Source of the DNA: MR-S7 sp000400995
GTDB taxonomy: Bacteria > Pseudomonadota > Gammaproteobacteria > Burkholderiales > Burkholderiaceae_C
Length of the DNA: 64,000 bases
Assembly: GCF_045291395.1 (NCBI RefSeq)
Contig: NZ_CP152342.1
Coordinates: forward strand, 558,001 to 622,000
Reading direction: 5' to 3'
A model generated the notes under the pieces. The model did not search any database and had not been told where the DNA came from. It saw nothing but the letters and a program-made list of their open reading frames with translations. Shown here piece by piece: positions 1-9,436 of this stretch (the stretch's first letter is position 1; every line of letters begins with the position of its first letter). The position numbers and the translations under genes were made by a program.

Positions 1-209
1 AAGGCTGCCCATTCCTGCGGCGTGGCGGCGGCCTGGGCCATCTTCACGGTGTCGTTGCCCGGGGCCAGGTTGGGGTACCAGACGTCGTACCAGTCCTGCG
101 CCGCGAACTGCTCCCTGGGCACGCCGCGCGGCGGGCGGCGCACGGTGCCGATGCGCGTGCCCTCGTCGGGGGCGCGCGGGCTGCCGAGGCGGACGATGCG
201 GATGGGCAT
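1..209 (-). CDS. DUF488 family protein (partial, N-terminal part)
   Basis: Only the first 69 codons are in the window; the gene runs off the left edge. The protein begins MPIRIVRLGSPRAPDEG and continues with an RRPPRGVP segment and a WYDVWYPNLAP motif, which is how DUF488 proteins of Burkholderiales begin. DUF488 proteins are small and cytoplasmic, and their biochemical role is not established. The ATG lies 7 bases after the stop codon of the upstream GFA-family gene on the same strand, so the two are probably co-transcribed. No function can be assigned beyond the family. Confidence 0.75.
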   Translation of the reverse strand, partial: MPIRIVRLGSPRAPDEGTRIGTVRRPPRGVPREQFAAQDWYDVWYPNLAPGNDTVKMAQAAATPQEWAA

Positions 210-216
210 GGCGTCG

Positions 217-567
217 TCAGGCCGACCGGCCGTCGTAATGGGTGACGGCGAGCGCTTCCAGGTCCACGCCGTCCAGGCAGCGCACGTTGACGGCCGCCAT
301 GGCCCGTCCGTCGGGGCCCGTGCCTTCGCCGAAGGGGTGGATGCCGCAGGTGGGGCAGAAGCGGTGCCGGATCACATGCTTGTGGAAGGTGTAGGTGCCC
401 ATCTGTTCCTCGGGCGTGGCCAGCGCGAGCCGCTCGCGCGGCACGAACCACAACAGCGATCCCTTGCGCCGGCACATCGAGCAGTTGCAGGCCATGGCCT
501 GGGTGATCGCGTCGCCCTCCACGTCGAAGGCGATCTGGCCGCAGTGGCAGCTTCCGTGGTAGCGCAT
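217..567 (-). CDS. GFA family zinc-binding protein
   Basis: A 116-residue protein with the cysteine pattern of the GFA family (glutathione-dependent formaldehyde-activating enzyme-like, CENP-V fold). It shows GSCHCG near residue 5, CNCSMCRRKG near residue 28 and FCPTCGIHPFG near residue 71. These cysteines bind structural zinc in family members. Despite the family name, most members have no proven role in formaldehyde metabolism, and none can be deduced here. Length is typical for the family. It precedes the DUF488 gene in the same direction and is divergent from rarA, with about 80 bases between the two start codons. Confidence 0.85.
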   Translation of the reverse strand: MRYHGSCHCGQIAFDVEGDAITQAMACNCSMCRRKGSLLWFVPRERLALATPEEQMGTYTFHKHVIRHRFCPTCGIHPFGEGTGPDGRAMAAVNVRCLDGVDLEALAVTHYDGRSA

Positions 568-646
568 GGCAACTTTCCGTAGGACAAGGGAGGCACATCA
601 TAGAAAGCCTGCCCGGGGGCTACAAGACCGCTACGATCAGGGGCCT

Positions 647-1969
<1,323 letters not shown>

Positions 1970-2272
1970 GTGGCCTGGGCCGCATGGCCCGTCCACCGTG
2001 AATCCCGTCCTTTTGGGAATAAGCGCATTCCCTGCTTACACGGCCGCCATCAGAATTTCTAATCGCGCAAATGGTTCCCTGATGTGTTGGGGGAGCAAGG
2101 GAAAACCCCGCCGGAACGCGATGGAGACAACGCAAAAGCCGTGACAAAATTTCTTCACTGAACCCGCACAGACCATCCTGGCGGGTTTTTTGCTAGATGG
2201 CAGACGGGCCCACAAGGCTGCACCGGTTGGCGGTGCCTGCTGGTGCGCGCGTCATTACAAAGGACTCAATTT
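1970..2272. other. Intergenic region with a structured leader or small RNA candidate
   Basis: No convincing gene lies here. Three structures can be drawn. GGGAAT (2015-2020) pairs with ATTCCC (2027-2032), while TAAGC (2020-2024) in the loop can pair with GCTTA (2034-2038), giving a pseudoknot-like arrangement. GGTTCCCT (2073-2080) pairs with AGGG..AACC (2098-2107). A terminator-like hairpin with a T-run ends at about 2190. Together they could form a roughly 180-nt small RNA, or an attenuating leader in front of livHMGF. I do not recognise it as a known riboswitch. Confidence 0.45.
2161..2191 (+). terminator. Hairpin plus T-run upstream of livH
   Basis: AACCCGC (2161-2167) and GCGGGTT (2181-2187) form a 7-bp stem followed by a run of T. 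It lies about 190 bases after rarA and 80 bases before livH. It can end rarA transcription, a small RNA, or a liv leader. Confidence 0.7.
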
Positions 2273-3202
2273 ATGGACATTTTGCTGCAGCAGATCATCA
2301 ATGGTCTGGTCCTGGGCAGCATGTACGCCTTGATAGCCCTGGGCTATACCATGGTGTACGGCATCATCCAGCTCATCAACTTCGCCCACGGGGAAGTGCT
2401 CATGATCGGGGCGCTCACCAGCTGGAGCTGCATCGGCCTCATGCAGGAGGCCATGCCCGGCGCGCCGGGCTGGAGCATCCTCCTGCTGGCCACCCTCATC
2501 GCCTGCGTGGTGGCCGCAGTGCTCAACTTCACCATCGAGAAGGTCGCCTACAAGCCTCTGCGCAACAGCCCGCGCCTGGCGCCCCTGATCACCGCCATCG
2601 GCATGTCCATCCTGCTGCAGACGCTGGCGATGATCGTCTGGAAGCCCAACTACAAGCCCTATCCCACGCTGCTGCCCGCCGCGCCCTTCCAGATCGGCGG
2701 CGCGGTGATCACCACCACGCAGATCCTCATCCTGGGCGTGACGGTGGTCGCCCTGGCCTCCATGGTCTACCTGGTGAGCTACACGCGCCTGGGCCGTGCC
2801 ATGCGCGCCACGGCCGAGAACCCGCGTGTGGCGGCGCTCATGGGCGTCAAGCCCGACATGGTGATCTCCGCCACCTTCATCATCGGCGCGGTGCTGGCGG
2901 CCATCGCCGGCATCATGTGGGCGTCGAACTACGGCACGGCCCAGCACACCATGGGTTTCCTGCCGGGCCTGAAGGCCTTCACGGCGGCGGTGTTCGGCGG
3001 CATCGGCAATCTCGCTGGCGCAGTGGTCGGCGGCATCCTGCTGGGGCTGATCGAGGCGATCGGCTCGGGCTACATCGGCCAGCTCACGGGCGGCGTGCTG
3101 GGCAGCCACTACACCGACATCTTCGCCTTCATCGTGCTCATCATCATCCTCACGCTGCGCCCCTCGGGCCTGCTGGGCGAGCGCGTGGCGGACCGCGCCT
3201 GA
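2273..3202 (+). CDS. livH: Branched-chain amino acid ABC transporter permease LivH
   Basis: A 309-residue inner-membrane permease of the LivH family. It begins MDILLQQIINGLVLGSMYAL and has the conserved YGIIQLINFAHGEV segment near residue 35. Several hydrophobic helices follow, ending with the LTLRPSGLLGE signature at the C terminus. With LivM it forms the membrane channel for leucine/isoleucine/valine or related amino acids and amides. Start: the ATG at 2273 gives the family N terminus; an upstream in-frame ATG at 2243 adds only non-conserved residues. First gene of livHMGF. No livK binding protein is adjacent, so the substrate cannot be refined. Confidence 0.95.
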   Translation: MDILLQQIINGLVLGSMYALIALGYTMVYGIIQLINFAHGEVLMIGALTSWSCIGLMQEAMPGAPGWSILLLATLIACVVAAVLNFTIEKVAYKPLRNSPRLAPLITAIGMSILLQTLAMIVWKPNYKPYPTLLPAAPFQIGGAVITTTQILILGVTVVALASMVYLVSYTRLGRAMRATAENPRVAALMGVKPDMVISATFIIGAVLAAIAGIMWASNYGTAQHTMGFLPGLKAFTAAVFGGIGNLAGAVVGGILLGLIEAIGSGYIGQLTGGVLGSHYTDIFAFIVLIIILTLRPSGLLGERVADRA

Positions 3203-3221
3203 GACAAGAGGGAGCACACAC

Positions 3222-4298
3222 ATGAAAAACAACAAGATCCAATGGATCCTGGGCGGCATCGCACTGCTGGTGCTGCCGCTGGTGCTGCAGTACTTCGGCA
3301 ACGCCTGGGTGCGCATCGCCGACCTGGCGCTGCTCTACGTGATGCTGGCCCTGGGCCTGAACATCGTGGTGGGCTACGCAGGCCTGCTCGATCTGGGCTA
3401 CGTGGCCTTCTACGCCGTGGGCGCCTACATGTTCGGCCTGCTGGCCTCGCCGCACCTGGCGGACAACTTCGCGTGGTTCTCCGCGCACTTCCCCGACGGG
3501 CTGCACATCTCGCTGTGGCTGGTGATTCCGCTGGCGCTGGTGCTGGCGGCGTGCACGGGGGTGCTGCTGGGCATCCCGGTGCTCAAGCTGCGCGGCGACT
3601 ACCTGGCCATCGTGACGCTGGGCTTCGGCGAGATCATCCGCATCTTCATGAACAACCTGGACCACCCGGTCAACATCACCAACGGCCCCAAGGGCCTGGG
3701 GCAGATCGACTCGGTGAAGGTGTTCGGACTCGACCTGGGGCGGAGGCTGGAGCTGTTCGGCTACGACATCAACTCGGTCACGCTGTACTACTACCTGTTC
3801 CTGGCGCTGGTGCTCGTCACCATCCTGGTGTGCTACCGGCTGCAGGACTCGCGCATCGGCCGCGCCTGGATGGCCATCCGCGAGGACGAGATCGCCGCCA
3901 AGGCCATGGGCATCAACACCCGCAACATGAAGCTGCTGGCCTTCGGCATGGGCGCTTCGTTCGGCGGCGTGGCGGGGGCCATGTTCGGCGCATTCCAGGG
4001 CTTCGTGTCGCCCGAGTCTTTCAGCCTCATGGAGTCGGTGATGATCGTCGCCATGGTGGTGCTCGGCGGCATCGGCCACATCCCGGGCGTGATCCTGGGC
4101 GCGGTGCTGCTGTCGGCGCTGCCCGAGGTGCTGCGCTACGTGGCCGGCCCGCTGCAGGCCATGACCGACGGGCGCCTGGACTCGTCCATCCTGCGCCAGC
4201 TCCTGATCGCGCTGGCGATGATCATCGTGATGCTGCTGCGCCCGCGCGGCCTGTGGCCCTCGCCCGAGCACGGCAAGAGCCTCGTGCAGAAGTCCTGA
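3222..4298 (+). CDS. livM: Branched-chain amino acid ABC transporter permease LivM
   Basis: A 358-residue permease, partner of LivH. It has many hydrophobic helices and the family segments GLNIVVGYAGLLDLGY (about residue 45), LRGDYLAIVTLGFGEI (about residue 125) and MAIREDEIAAKAMGIN, the loop that contacts the ATPases. It ends with MLLRPRGLWPSPEH. The ATG at 3222 follows an AGAGGGAG ribosome binding site and lies 19 bases after livH. Second gene of the livHMGF operon; length is normal. Confidence 0.95.
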   Translation: MKNNKIQWILGGIALLVLPLVLQYFGNAWVRIADLALLYVMLALGLNIVVGYAGLLDLGYVAFYAVGAYMFGLLASPHLADNFAWFSAHFPDGLHISLWLVIPLALVLAACTGVLLGIPVLKLRGDYLAIVTLGFGEIIRIFMNNLDHPVNITNGPKGLGQIDSVKVFGLDLGRRLELFGYDINSVTLYYYLFLALVLVTILVCYRLQDSRIGRAWMAIREDEIAAKAMGINTRNMKLLAFGMGASFGGVAGAMFGAFQGFVSPESFSLMESVMIVAMVVLGGIGHIPGVILGAVLLSALPEVLRYVAGPLQAMTDGRLDSSILRQLLIALAMIIVMLLRPRGLWPSPEHGKSLVQKS

Positions 4299-4322
4299 CA
4301 CCACCACGCGAGAAGCAAGAAC

Positions 4323-5105
4323 ATGGCAGATACATCGAAAGAAGTGGTGCTGAAGGTCGCGGGCATCTCCAAGCGCTTCGGCGGCCTGCAGGCGCTGTCT
4401 GGCGTGGGCATCACCATCCGGCGCGGCCAGGTCTACGGCCTGATCGGGCCCAACGGCGCGGGCAAGACGACGTTCTTCAACGTCATCACGGGCCTGTACA
4501 CGCCCGACGCGGGCTCCTTCGAGCTGGCGGGCCAGCCCTACGAGCCCACCGCCGTGCACCTGGTGGCCAAGGCGGGCATCGCGCGCACGTTCCAGAACAT
4601 CCGCCTCTTCGCCGACATGACGGCGCTGGAGAACGTGATGGTGGGCCGCCACATCCGCACCCATTCGGGGCTGTTCGGCGCGGTGTTCCGTACCAAGGGC
4701 TTCAAGGAGGAAGAAGCGGCTATTCGCCACCGCGCGCAGGAGCTGCTCGACTACGTGGGCATCGGCAAGTACGCCGACTTCAAGGCGCGCACGCTGTCCT
4801 ATGGCGACCAGCGCCGCCTGGAGATCGCCCGGGCGCTCGCCACCGACCCGCAGCTCATCGCGCTCGACGAGCCCGCGGCCGGCATGAACGCCACCGAGAA
4901 GGTGCAGCTGCGCGAGCTGATCGACCGCATCCGCAACGACGACCGCACCATCCTGCTCATCGAGCACGACGTGAAGCTGGTGATGGGCCTGTGCGACCGC
5001 GTGACGGTGCTCGACTACGGCAAGCAGATCGCCGAGGGCACCCCTGCCGAAGTGCAGCAGAACGAAAAAGTGATCGAGGCCTACCTGGGCACCGGCGGGC
5101 ACTGA
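4323..5105 (+). CDS. livG: Branched-chain amino acid ABC transporter ATP-binding protein LivG
   Basis: A 260-residue ABC ATPase. Walker A is GPNGAGKTT (residues 42-50), the signature region is LSYGDQRRLEIARAL (LSYG replaces LSGG, as is usual for LivG), and Walker B is LIALDEPAAGM. The AAGMN sequence after Walker B and the C-terminal IAEGTPAEV..VIEAYLG are typical of LivG. It powers the LivHM channel from the cytoplasmic face. It starts 24 bases after livM and is followed by livF after 13 bases. Confidence 0.95.
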   Translation: MADTSKEVVLKVAGISKRFGGLQALSGVGITIRRGQVYGLIGPNGAGKTTFFNVITGLYTPDAGSFELAGQPYEPTAVHLVAKAGIARTFQNIRLFADMTALENVMVGRHIRTHSGLFGAVFRTKGFKEEEAAIRHRAQELLDYVGIGKYADFKARTLSYGDQRRLEIARALATDPQLIALDEPAAGMNATEKVQLRELIDRIRNDDRTILLIEHDVKLVMGLCDRVTVLDYGKQIAEGTPAEVQQNEKVIEAYLGTGGH

Positions 5106-5118
5106 AGGACCGAAAGAA

Positions 5119-5847
5119 ATGGCCGAGAAATCCAACAAAGTTCTATTGCAGGTCAAGGGCCTGAAGGTGGCCTACGGCGGCATCCAGGCCGTCAAGGGTG
5201 TGGACATGGAGGTGCGCGAGGGCGAACTCGTCACGCTCATCGGCTCCAACGGCGCCGGCAAGACCACCACCATGAAGGCCATCACCGGCACCCTGGGCAT
5301 GAACGATGGCGACATCGAATACCTGGGCCAGAGCATCCGCGGCAAGGGTGCGTGGGACCTGGTCAAGCAGGGCCTGGTGATGGTGCCCGAGGGCCGCGGC
5401 GTGTTCGCGCGCATGACCATCACCGAGAACCTGCTCATGGGCGCCTACACGCGCGACGACAAGGCGGGTATCCAGGCCGACATCGAGAAGATGTTCACTA
5501 TCTTCCCGCGCCTGCGCGAGCGCAAGGACCAGCTGGCCGGCACCATGTCCGGCGGCGAGCAGCAGATGCTGGCCATGGGCCGCGCGCTGATGAGCCAGCC
5601 CAAGGTGCTGCTGCTCGACGAGCCTTCCATGGGCCTGTCGCCCATCATGGTGGACAAGATCTTCGAGGTGGTGCGCGACGTGTACGCCCTGGGCGTGACC
5701 ATCGTGCTGGTAGAGCAGAACGCCAGCCGGGCGCTGGCCATCGCCGACCGGGGCTATGTGATGGAGTCCGGCCTCATCACCATGGCGGGCGGCGGGCAGG
5801 ATCTGCTGAACGACCCGCGCGTGCGCGCGGCCTACCTGGGCGAGTGA
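5119..5847 (+). CDS. livF: Branched-chain amino acid ABC transporter ATP-binding protein LivF
   Basis: A 242-residue ABC ATPase, second nucleotide-binding subunit of the Liv transporter. Walker A is GSNGAGKTT (residues 42-50), the signature is MSGGEQQMLAMGRAL, and Walker B is VLLLDEPSMGLSP. The segment VPEGRGVFARMTITENL is diagnostic of LivF. It ends RAAYLGE, as usual. Last gene of livHMGF; a strong terminator follows within 25 bases. Confidence 0.95.
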   Translation: MAEKSNKVLLQVKGLKVAYGGIQAVKGVDMEVREGELVTLIGSNGAGKTTTMKAITGTLGMNDGDIEYLGQSIRGKGAWDLVKQGLVMVPEGRGVFARMTITENLLMGAYTRDDKAGIQADIEKMFTIFPRLRERKDQLAGTMSGGEQQMLAMGRALMSQPKVLLLDEPSMGLSPIMVDKIFEVVRDVYALGVTIVLVEQNASRALAIADRGYVMESGLITMAGGGQDLLNDPRVRAAYLGE

Positions 5848-5869
5848 GGCGCGGCCCGCTCTCCACCCA

Positions 5870-5899
5870 AAAGCACCGCTGCGGCGGTGCTTTCTTTTT
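5870..5899 (+). terminator. Rho-independent terminator after livF
   Basis: AAAGCACCGC (5870-5879) pairs with GCGGTGCTTT (5884-5893) around a 4-base loop, followed by TCTTTTT. It ends the livHMGF transcript. The dispersed repeat begins directly after it. Confidence 0.9.
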
Positions 5900-5945
5900 C
5901 ATAGCTGCCAGCGCTTGCTGGATATGCGCTAGAGTGCAATCTGGC
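5899..5945 (+). repeat. Dispersed comamonad repeat, degenerate copy
   Basis: The stretch contains CATAGCTGCCAGCGCTTGCT followed by a degenerate ATGCGCTAGAG, matching the first half of the repeat at 8922 well and the second half poorly. It sits between the livF terminator and the DUF486 gene. Confidence 0.65.
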
Positions 5946-5962
5946 TTATAAAACCCTGCGCC

Positions 5963-6325
5963 ATGCACACCCTGCAATCCCTGCCCATCCCCCTGCAGAC
6001 CATCCTGCTGCTGGCGGCCAGCAATGTCTTCATGACCTTCGCCTGGTACGGCCACCTCAAGAACCTGGCCACTTCGCCCTGGTACGTGGCGGCGCTGGTG
6101 AGCTGGGGCATCGCGCTGTTCGAATACCTGCTGCAGGTGCCGGCCAACCGCATCGGCCACACGCAGTTCAGCGTGGGCCAGCTCAAGATCATGCAGGAGG
6201 TGATCACCCTCACCGTGTTCGTGCCGTTCGCCGTGTTCTACATGAACGAGCCGCTCAAGTGGGACTACCTGTGGGCGGGTCTGTGCTTGGTGGGCGCCGT
6301 GTATTTCATCTTCCGCAGCGCATGA
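5963..6325 (+). CDS. DMT family (DUF486) small membrane protein
   Basis: A 120-residue protein with four predicted membrane helices and little else. The FMTFAWYGHLKN segment near residue 27 and the FEYLLQVPANRIG segment near residue 58 are characteristic of DUF486, a half-size relative of the drug/metabolite transporter superfamily. Members are thought to act as dimers, but no substrate is established. The ATG at 5963 follows the dispersed repeat with a weak ribosome binding site. It is convergent with the outer-membrane barrel gene. Confidence 0.85.
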   Translation: MHTLQSLPIPLQTILLLAASNVFMTFAWYGHLKNLATSPWYVAALVSWGIALFEYLLQVPANRIGHTQFSVGQLKIMQEVITLTVFVPFAVFYMNEPLKWDYLWAGLCLVGAVYFIFRSA

Positions 6326-6328
6326 AAA

Positions 6329-6348
6329 AGCCCCTCGAAAGAGGGGCT
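6329..6348 (-). terminator. Terminator hairpin for the outer-membrane barrel gene
   Basis: AGCCCCTC and GAGGGGCT form a perfect 8-bp stem with a GAAA loop. Read on the minus strand it is followed by TTTTT, so it mainly ends transcription of the 6366-6971 gene. It lies just after the DUF486 stop codon and may work in both directions. Confidence 0.85.
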
Positions 6349-6365
6349 GAACCCAGGCGGAAGGG

Positions 6366-6971
6366 TCAGAAGCGGTACTGCAGCCCCAGCGAGGTCATGT
6401 CCACGTCCGAGCTGCCGTCGGCGAAGTGGAAGCGGTGGCGCTCCCATTCCAGCACGGCCGCCCACTGCGGCGTGAAGGCCCAGCGCACGCCCAGGCCGTA
6501 CGACAGGCCGAAGCCGCTGTCCTTGCCCGTATTCACGCCGAAGCCGCTGTAGCCGCCGGTGCGCGTGCGGCCGTAGGTGGTGCCCAGCTTGCCGAACACG
6601 TCGAACTGCTCGCCCAGCGGTGCACGGCCGATCAGGCTCAGGTTGAGGCCCTGGGCCTTGGTGTTGCCGCCGATGCGGTCGGCCTTGCCCATGTTCAGGT
6701 AGCCCAGTTCCAGCCCGAAGTAGGGGTTGAAATAGCCGCCCGTGTAGATCTTGAACGCGGTGTCGCTGTCGTCGAAGCCGAAACCGCCCGTGCCGCTGCG
6801 CAGGTCGTACTTGGACTGGCCGGCGCTGATGCCCATGTAGCCGGCCTGCGTGCCGGGCACGAAGGAGCGCTCGGACATCGGGGCGGGCTGGTTCTGCGCA
6901 TGCACGGCACCGGCCGCGCAGGCCAGGGCGACCAGGCAGGGAAGGGTGCGAAAGGAGGGTGTCAATTTCAT
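6366..6971 (-). CDS. Outer-membrane beta-barrel protein
   Basis: A 201-residue exported protein with a signal peptide (MKLTPSFRTLPCLVALACAA, cleavage likely after VHA). The mature part alternates polar and hydrophobic residues and ends LGLQYRF, with the terminal Phe typical of outer-membrane barrels. Repeated short strands such as GYFNPYFGLELGYLNMG suggest an 8-strand OmpA/OmpW-like barrel. The ATG at 6971 was chosen because it starts the signal peptide; the upstream extension to 7076 is not signal-like. Ligand and role are unknown. Confidence 0.8.
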   Translation of the reverse strand: MKLTPSFRTLPCLVALACAAGAVHAQNQPAPMSERSFVPGTQAGYMGISAGQSKYDLRSGTGGFGFDDSDTAFKIYTGGYFNPYFGLELGYLNMGKADRIGGNTKAQGLNLSLIGRAPLGEQFDVFGKLGTTYGRTRTGGYSGFGVNTGKDSGFGLSYGLGVRWAFTPQWAAVLEWERHRFHFADGSSDVDMTSLGLQYRF

Positions 6972-7224
6972 GGCGGGGTCCTTGGTGGGGTGAAGGGAAG
7001 GCATGCCATGTCCGCATGGCCGAGGCCCCAATCTACGGACCGGGCGCGGCGCAGGCTGTGGGTCCACGCGGTGCATGGCTGTCGGCAGGGTCCTACGCGC
7101 CGGGGCGCTGCACCGGCGTTCCGAGGGGCATGGCCCAGCCGGTTAAACTCGCGCCTTTCGCAGATTTGTCACACGATGTTCTCTGCGTCACGAAGCCGTT
7201 GAAAAGGTCCGACCAGGAGTCCGC

Positions 7225-7872
7225 ATGTTGTTTGGAAAGCTGTTGCCCCGCGAGGGCAATTTTTTCGAGATGTTCAACCAGCATGCAGATCGCATCGTCG
7301 AGGCGGCACGGGCCTTTTCCCAACTGGTGGCCCACTATGGCGACACCCACCTGCGCGACCAGTACAACCAGGACGTGGACAACGCCGAGCGCGCCGCCGA
7401 CCGTGTGACGCACGAGGTCAACCGCACGCTGCACCAGACCTTCATTACGCCGATCGACCGCGAGCAGATCCACTCGCTGATCAACACCATGGACGACGTG
7501 GCCGACCTGATCCAGGATTCGGCCGAAACCATGGCCCTGTACGACATCCGCCACATGACGGACGAGATCACGCGCCTGACGGACCTGAGTGTCAAGTGCT
7601 GCGAGCGCGTGCGCGACGCCGTGCAGCTGCTCTCGCGCATCGCCGATCCCGCCGTGGCCGAGGCCGCCCTGAAGACCTGCGAGGAGATCGACCGCCTGGA
7701 GGGCGACGCCGACCGCGTGCTGCGCAGCGCCATGAGCAAGCTGTTCCGCGAGGAGCCGGACGTGCGCGAGGTCATCAAGCTCAAGGCCATCTACGAGCTG
7801 CTGGAAACCATCACCGACCGCTGCGAAGACGTGGCCAACCTCATCGAAGGCATCATCCTCGAGAACTCCTGA
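7225..7872 (+). CDS. DUF47 family PhoU-like protein (Pit accessory protein)
   Basis: A 215-residue all-helical protein of the DUF47 family, distantly related to PhoU. It begins MLFGKLLPREGNFFEMFNQH, and the central region INTMDDVADLIQDSAET plus the C-terminal LETITDRCEDVANLIEGI are family hallmarks. The protein is cytoplasmic. In many bacteria it is encoded next to a Pit phosphate transporter and is thought to modulate it, as is the case here: the pit gene starts 38 bases downstream. A CAGGAGT ribosome binding site lies before the ATG. I saw no clear Pho box upstream. Confidence 0.92.
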   Translation: MLFGKLLPREGNFFEMFNQHADRIVEAARAFSQLVAHYGDTHLRDQYNQDVDNAERAADRVTHEVNRTLHQTFITPIDREQIHSLINTMDDVADLIQDSAETMALYDIRHMTDEITRLTDLSVKCCERVRDAVQLLSRIADPAVAEAALKTCEEIDRLEGDADRVLRSAMSKLFREEPDVREVIKLKAIYELLETITDRCEDVANLIEGIILENS

Positions 7873-7910
7873 GGCCGGGGCTCCGTCCCGCTTCGCCTCT
7901 CGTCCCAAGC

Positions 7911-8921
7911 ATGGAAACAGTACAAACCGCCCTGTGGGTCGTGGTCGTGCTGGTGGCGCTGGCCATCGTGTTCGACTTCATGAACGGCTTCCACGACGCC
8001 GCCAACTCCATCGCCACCGTGGTTTCCACGGGCGTGCTCAAGCCGACGCAGGCGGTGGTCTTCGCGGCGTTCTTCAACTTCGTCGCCATCTTCGTCTTCC
8101 ACCTGAGCGTGGCGGCCACCATCGGCAAGGGCATCGTCGAGCCGGGCGTGGTGGACACGCACGTGGTCTTCGGCGCGCTCGTCGGGGCCATCACCTGGAA
8201 CGTCATCACCTGGTACTACGGTATCCCCAGCAGCTCGTCGCACGCGCTCATCGGCGGTATCGTGGGCGCGGTGATGGCCAAGACCGGCGCGGGCGCACTG
8301 GTCGCCAGCGGCATCCTCAAGACCGTGGCCTTCATCTTCGTGTCGCCCCTGCTGGGCTTCCTGCTGGGCTCGCTGATGATGGTGGCCGTAGCCTGGATGT
8401 TCCGCCGCATGCGTCCCAACCGGGTGGACAAGTGGTTCCGCCGCCTGCAGCTCGTCTCGGCCGGCGCCTACAGCCTGGGCCATGGCGGCAACGACGCGCA
8501 GAAGACCATCGGCATCATCTGGCTGCTGCTCATCGCCACGGGCTACGCCTCGGCCAGCGACTCGGCGCCGCCCACCTGGACCATCGTCTCGTGCTATGCG
8601 GCCATCGGCCTGGGCACCATGTTCGGCGGCTGGCGCATCGTCAAGACCATGGGCCAGAAGATCACCAAGCTCAAGCCCGTGGGGGGCTTCTGCGCCGAGA
8701 CCGGCGGCGCGATGACGCTGTTCATCGCCACGGCGCTGGGCATTCCCGTCTCCACCACCCACACCATCACCGGCGCCATCGTCGGCGTGGGCTCCACCCA
8801 GCGCGCGAGCGCCGTGCGCTGGGGCGTGGCGGGCAACATCGTCTGGGCGTGGATCCTCACCATCCCGGCCAGCGCCTTCGTGGCCGCCATCGCCTACTGG
8901 ATCAGCCTGCAGCTCTATTGA
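7911..8921 (+). CDS. PiT family inorganic phosphate transporter
   Basis: A 336-residue inner-membrane transporter. Both copies of the PiT signature are visible: DFMNGFHDAANSIATVVST near residue 20 and YSLGHGGNDAQKTIGI near residue 190. The segment PVSTTHTITGAIVGVG belongs to the second half. It is expected to take up phosphate (or metal-phosphate) driven by an ion gradient. The ATG at 7911 gives a short N terminus leading into helix one. It forms a two-gene operon with the DUF47 protein. The stop codon abuts a copy of the dispersed repeat. Confidence 0.93.
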   Translation: METVQTALWVVVVLVALAIVFDFMNGFHDAANSIATVVSTGVLKPTQAVVFAAFFNFVAIFVFHLSVAATIGKGIVEPGVVDTHVVFGALVGAITWNVITWYYGIPSSSSHALIGGIVGAVMAKTGAGALVASGILKTVAFIFVSPLLGFLLGSLMMVAVAWMFRRMRPNRVDKWFRRLQLVSAGAYSLGHGGNDAQKTIGIIWLLLIATGYASASDSAPPTWTIVSCYAAIGLGTMFGGWRIVKTMGQKITKLKPVGGFCAETGGAMTLFIATALGIPVSTTHTITGAIVGVGSTQRASAVRWGVAGNIVWAWILTIPASAFVAAIAYWISLQLY

Positions 8922-8969
8922 TTTAATAGCTGCCAGCGCTTGCTCGGCAAGCGCTGGAGCCCGATTTCA
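8922..8969 (+). repeat. Dispersed comamonad repeat
   Basis: TTTAATAGCTGCCAGCGCTT continues to GGCAAGCGCTGGAGCCCGATTT. AGCGCTTG and CAAGCGCT form an internal palindrome. It lies between the pit gene and the convergent TM2 gene, and its end overlaps the TM2 stop codon. Other copies: 5899, 14071 (inverted), 25767, 28535, with degenerate copies in coding regions. Confidence 0.85.
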
Positions 8970-9413
8970 TTGTGAAATCTTGCGGGCTTCCTCGATCTGG
9001 TATTCGAAGTAGTGCTGGAAGCTGTAAGCGATGCTGGCCATCAGCACGGCCGTGCCGATCATGAGTGCGGCTGCAATGGCGAAGACCGTGAACCAGTTCG
9101 TGCAGCCCGGCGCGGCATCGGGCGCACCTTGCGGGTTGAAGCGCGCGTTCCACTTCTCGGGCGGCATCAGGCCGTAGAGGATGGCGCGCAGCGCGCAGCC
9201 CGCGATCGTGAAGCCCAGCAAGGGAATCAGCAGCCAGCTCAGCTGGTCGTCCTGCCCCAGTTGCTGCACACGCTGGATGCCGTACACGCCGAGCGCCGTC
9301 GGCAACGGCAGCAGCCAGCCGAGCATGTCGCCCAGGCCATGCAGGTAGAAGCGGTGCAGCCCCAGGGGGCCGCCAAGGAATGCGAGCCACGCCGCGATGG
9401 TCTTGTTCTTCAT
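8967..9413 (-). CDS. TM2 domain-containing membrane protein
   Basis: A 148-residue inner-membrane protein. The N terminus, KNKTIAAWLAFLGGPLGLHR followed by FYLHGLGDMLGWLLPLP, is a TM2-type hairpin of two helices around a short turn. A third helix (LLIPLLGFTIAGCALRAILYG) and a fourth (WFTVFAIAAALMIGTAVLMAS) follow. TM2 proteins are widespread small membrane proteins with no defined activity in bacteria. The stop codon overlaps the end of the dispersed repeat. The next gene upstream on this strand is an acetyltransferase. Confidence 0.8.
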   Translation of the reverse strand: MKNKTIAAWLAFLGGPLGLHRFYLHGLGDMLGWLLPLPTALGVYGIQRVQQLGQDDQLSWLLIPLLGFTIAGCALRAILYGLMPPEKWNARFNPQGAPDAAPGCTNWFTVFAIAAALMIGTAVLMASIAYSFQHYFEYQIEEARKISQ

Positions 9414-9436
9414 GGGGCGCCATTATTGGCGCTCGG

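Noticed and set aside
3150..5156. Long minus-strand frame opposite livM and livG
   Set aside because: His/Gln/Val-rich shadow of the liv genes with no start context or known domain.
7141..7224. Possible Pho box upstream of the DUF47-pit operon (TTTGTCACACG, TGCGTCACGAA)
   Set aside because: The two half-sites have the wrong spacing and poor agreement with the 7+4+7 consensus.
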